Assembly: GCA_031285945.1 (NCBI GenBank)
Contig: JAITVF010000212.1
Location: 1 to 5,836 of the forward strand
Reading direction: 5' to 3'
Length of the DNA: 5,836 nucleotides
Origin: Oscillospiraceae bacterium
Lineage (GTDB): Bacteria > Bacillota > Clostridia > Oscillospirales > Ruminococcaceae
The translations under genes were made by a program, and so were the position numbers. Within the stretch, counting starts at the first letter, position 1. Each line of letters opens with the position of its first letter. A model generated the notes under the pieces. That model searched no databases, was not told the DNA's origin, and saw only the letters and a program-made list of their open reading frames with translations. Shown piece by piece: positions 5,095 through 5,836 of the stretch.

Positions 5095-5836
5095 CTAATT
5101 CAAGATCACGTCTTTTCCAAGATACCGCTCGAAATACCGCAAAAGCTGCGTGGAAAACATAAGCCGCTGCTGAAACTCGCCGTCCTCTAGGCTGCGCCCG
5201 ATAATATCGATCGCCTTGTTAACCTTGTTCAGTACGGTGTTGCGGTGCATATAAAGCGCCCTGGCCGTTTTGACCAGATTGCAGCCGCTAACGAGGTAGT
5301 GATAGAGAACTTCTACCAGATTGCTGCTGTTTTTAAGGTCGTAGCGGGCAAGCTGTACAATACACGGGTGGATAAGATAGAGAAGGTCGTCGTGGTGATA
5401 CTCCTCCTTAAAGGAGCGGGCGCACAAATCGATTATATTATAGATGCTGTAATCCTCGTGAAGAAAGATGCGATTTTCAGTGCTTGCCCGGAGCACCCTG
5501 GCCAGCCGGAGGGTGCTCCGGCATTGCATGGCCAGGGTGCGCAGCATGGCGCGGTTTCGGCTGGCGTTGCTTATGCCCATGCAGGCGTCATGGCTCTCAA
5601 GCAGCTCGCTCAGCCTGGGGCGGTCAAAGCTGAGGTGCAGGTTGCGCTCGTCAAAGCTTATAAGCACCATAACCGCGCCGCCGTACACGACCATGTTACA
5701 CCCGGGGAATATCTCGGCCAGGCCGCGCATTAAATGGTCGCATGAATTTTCGCCAACGACCCGGCCCTCGAACTCCGCTATGCCTATAGCGCAGAAGTTT
5801 CTGACGGGATGAGGGGCCATAGCAAGACCCCGCTTT
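5095..5836 (-). CDS. PucR/CdaR-type transcriptional regulator (5' part outside the window)
   Basis: The minus-strand frame ends with TAG at 5095-5097 and stays open to the window edge. The first in-frame ATG (5820) has no ribosome binding site, and the codons before it are open, so translation very probably begins outside. Numbering from that ATG, residues 181-210 carry the PucR C-terminal helix-turn-helix, with its signature ARALYMHRNTVLNKV and the preceding Asn. A divergent CdaR-like GGDEF-type segment (GISNASRN, then a helical stretch) lies at about residues 82-112. Family members are usually 350-550 residues, so an N-terminal sensory part is missing. Proteins of this type usually activate catabolic genes in response to small molecules; CdaR itself responds to sugar diacids. 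The gene converges on the carrier and is a plausible inducer-sensing regulator of the enzyme-carrier unit. Confidence 0.9.
   Translation of the reverse strand, partial: KRGLAMAPHPVRNFCAIGIAEFEGRVVGENSCDHLMRGLAEIFPGCNMVVYGGAVMVLISFDERNLHLSFDRPRLSELLESHDACMGISNASRNRAMLRTLAMQCRSTLRLARVLRASTENRIFLHEDYSIYNIIDLCARSFKEEYHHDDLLYLIHPCIVQLARYDLKNSSNLVEVLYHYLVSGCNLVKTARALYMHRNTVLNKVNKAIDIIGRSLEDGEFQQRLMFSTQLLRYFERYLGKDVILN

Noticed and set aside
5245..5812. Plus-strand frames opposite the PucR-type gene
   Set aside because: They are antisense to a gene with a clear PucR helix-turn-helix and have no protein-like character of their own.

Overview
The window looks like chromosomal DNA from a strictly anaerobic, moderately GC-rich bacterium, probably a clostridial Firmicute. 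The reasons are GC-rich coding sequence separated by AT-rich gaps, strong GGAGG-type ribosome binding sites, an oxygen-sensitive glycyl radical enzyme, and TetR and PucR/CdaR regulators of a type common in that group. The taxonomic call is an inference; there is no rRNA or other marker gene here.

Layout. At the left edge is a TetR/AcrR repressor gene on the minus strand (564 down to 1), cut by the window end. A 444-base AT-rich divergent gap (565-1008) holds hairpins, a perfect 38-base palindrome (793-830) and a possible operator (946-960). It separates the repressor from a two-gene plus-strand unit: an 799-residue glycyl radical enzyme (1009-3408) and a MatC-type carrier (3580-4872). Between these two genes is a 171-base spacer with two strong hairpins and a Shine-Dalgarno sequence lying inside a small stem-loop. 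The carrier is followed by a long hairpin and a roughly 103-base palindromic element (4956-5058) whose arms match the 793-830 palindrome. A PucR/CdaR-type regulator gene converges from the right (minus strand, 5095 to beyond 5836), with its N-terminal part outside the window.

How the parts may work together. The carrier probably brings a small carboxylate or dicarboxylate into the cell and the glycyl radical enzyme breaks it down by radical chemistry, under one or both flanking regulators. The enzyme has the glycyl radical loop (Gly775) and the thiyl-radical cysteine (Cys443). It has Asp445 at the Cys+2 position, where characterised dehydratase, lyase and decarboxylase members have Glu. Its substrate cannot be assigned, and no activating radical SAM enzyme is encoded in the window. 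The most notable points are this possibly uncharacterised enzyme-carrier pair, the structured intercistronic RNA, and the related palindromic repeats on either side of the unit.
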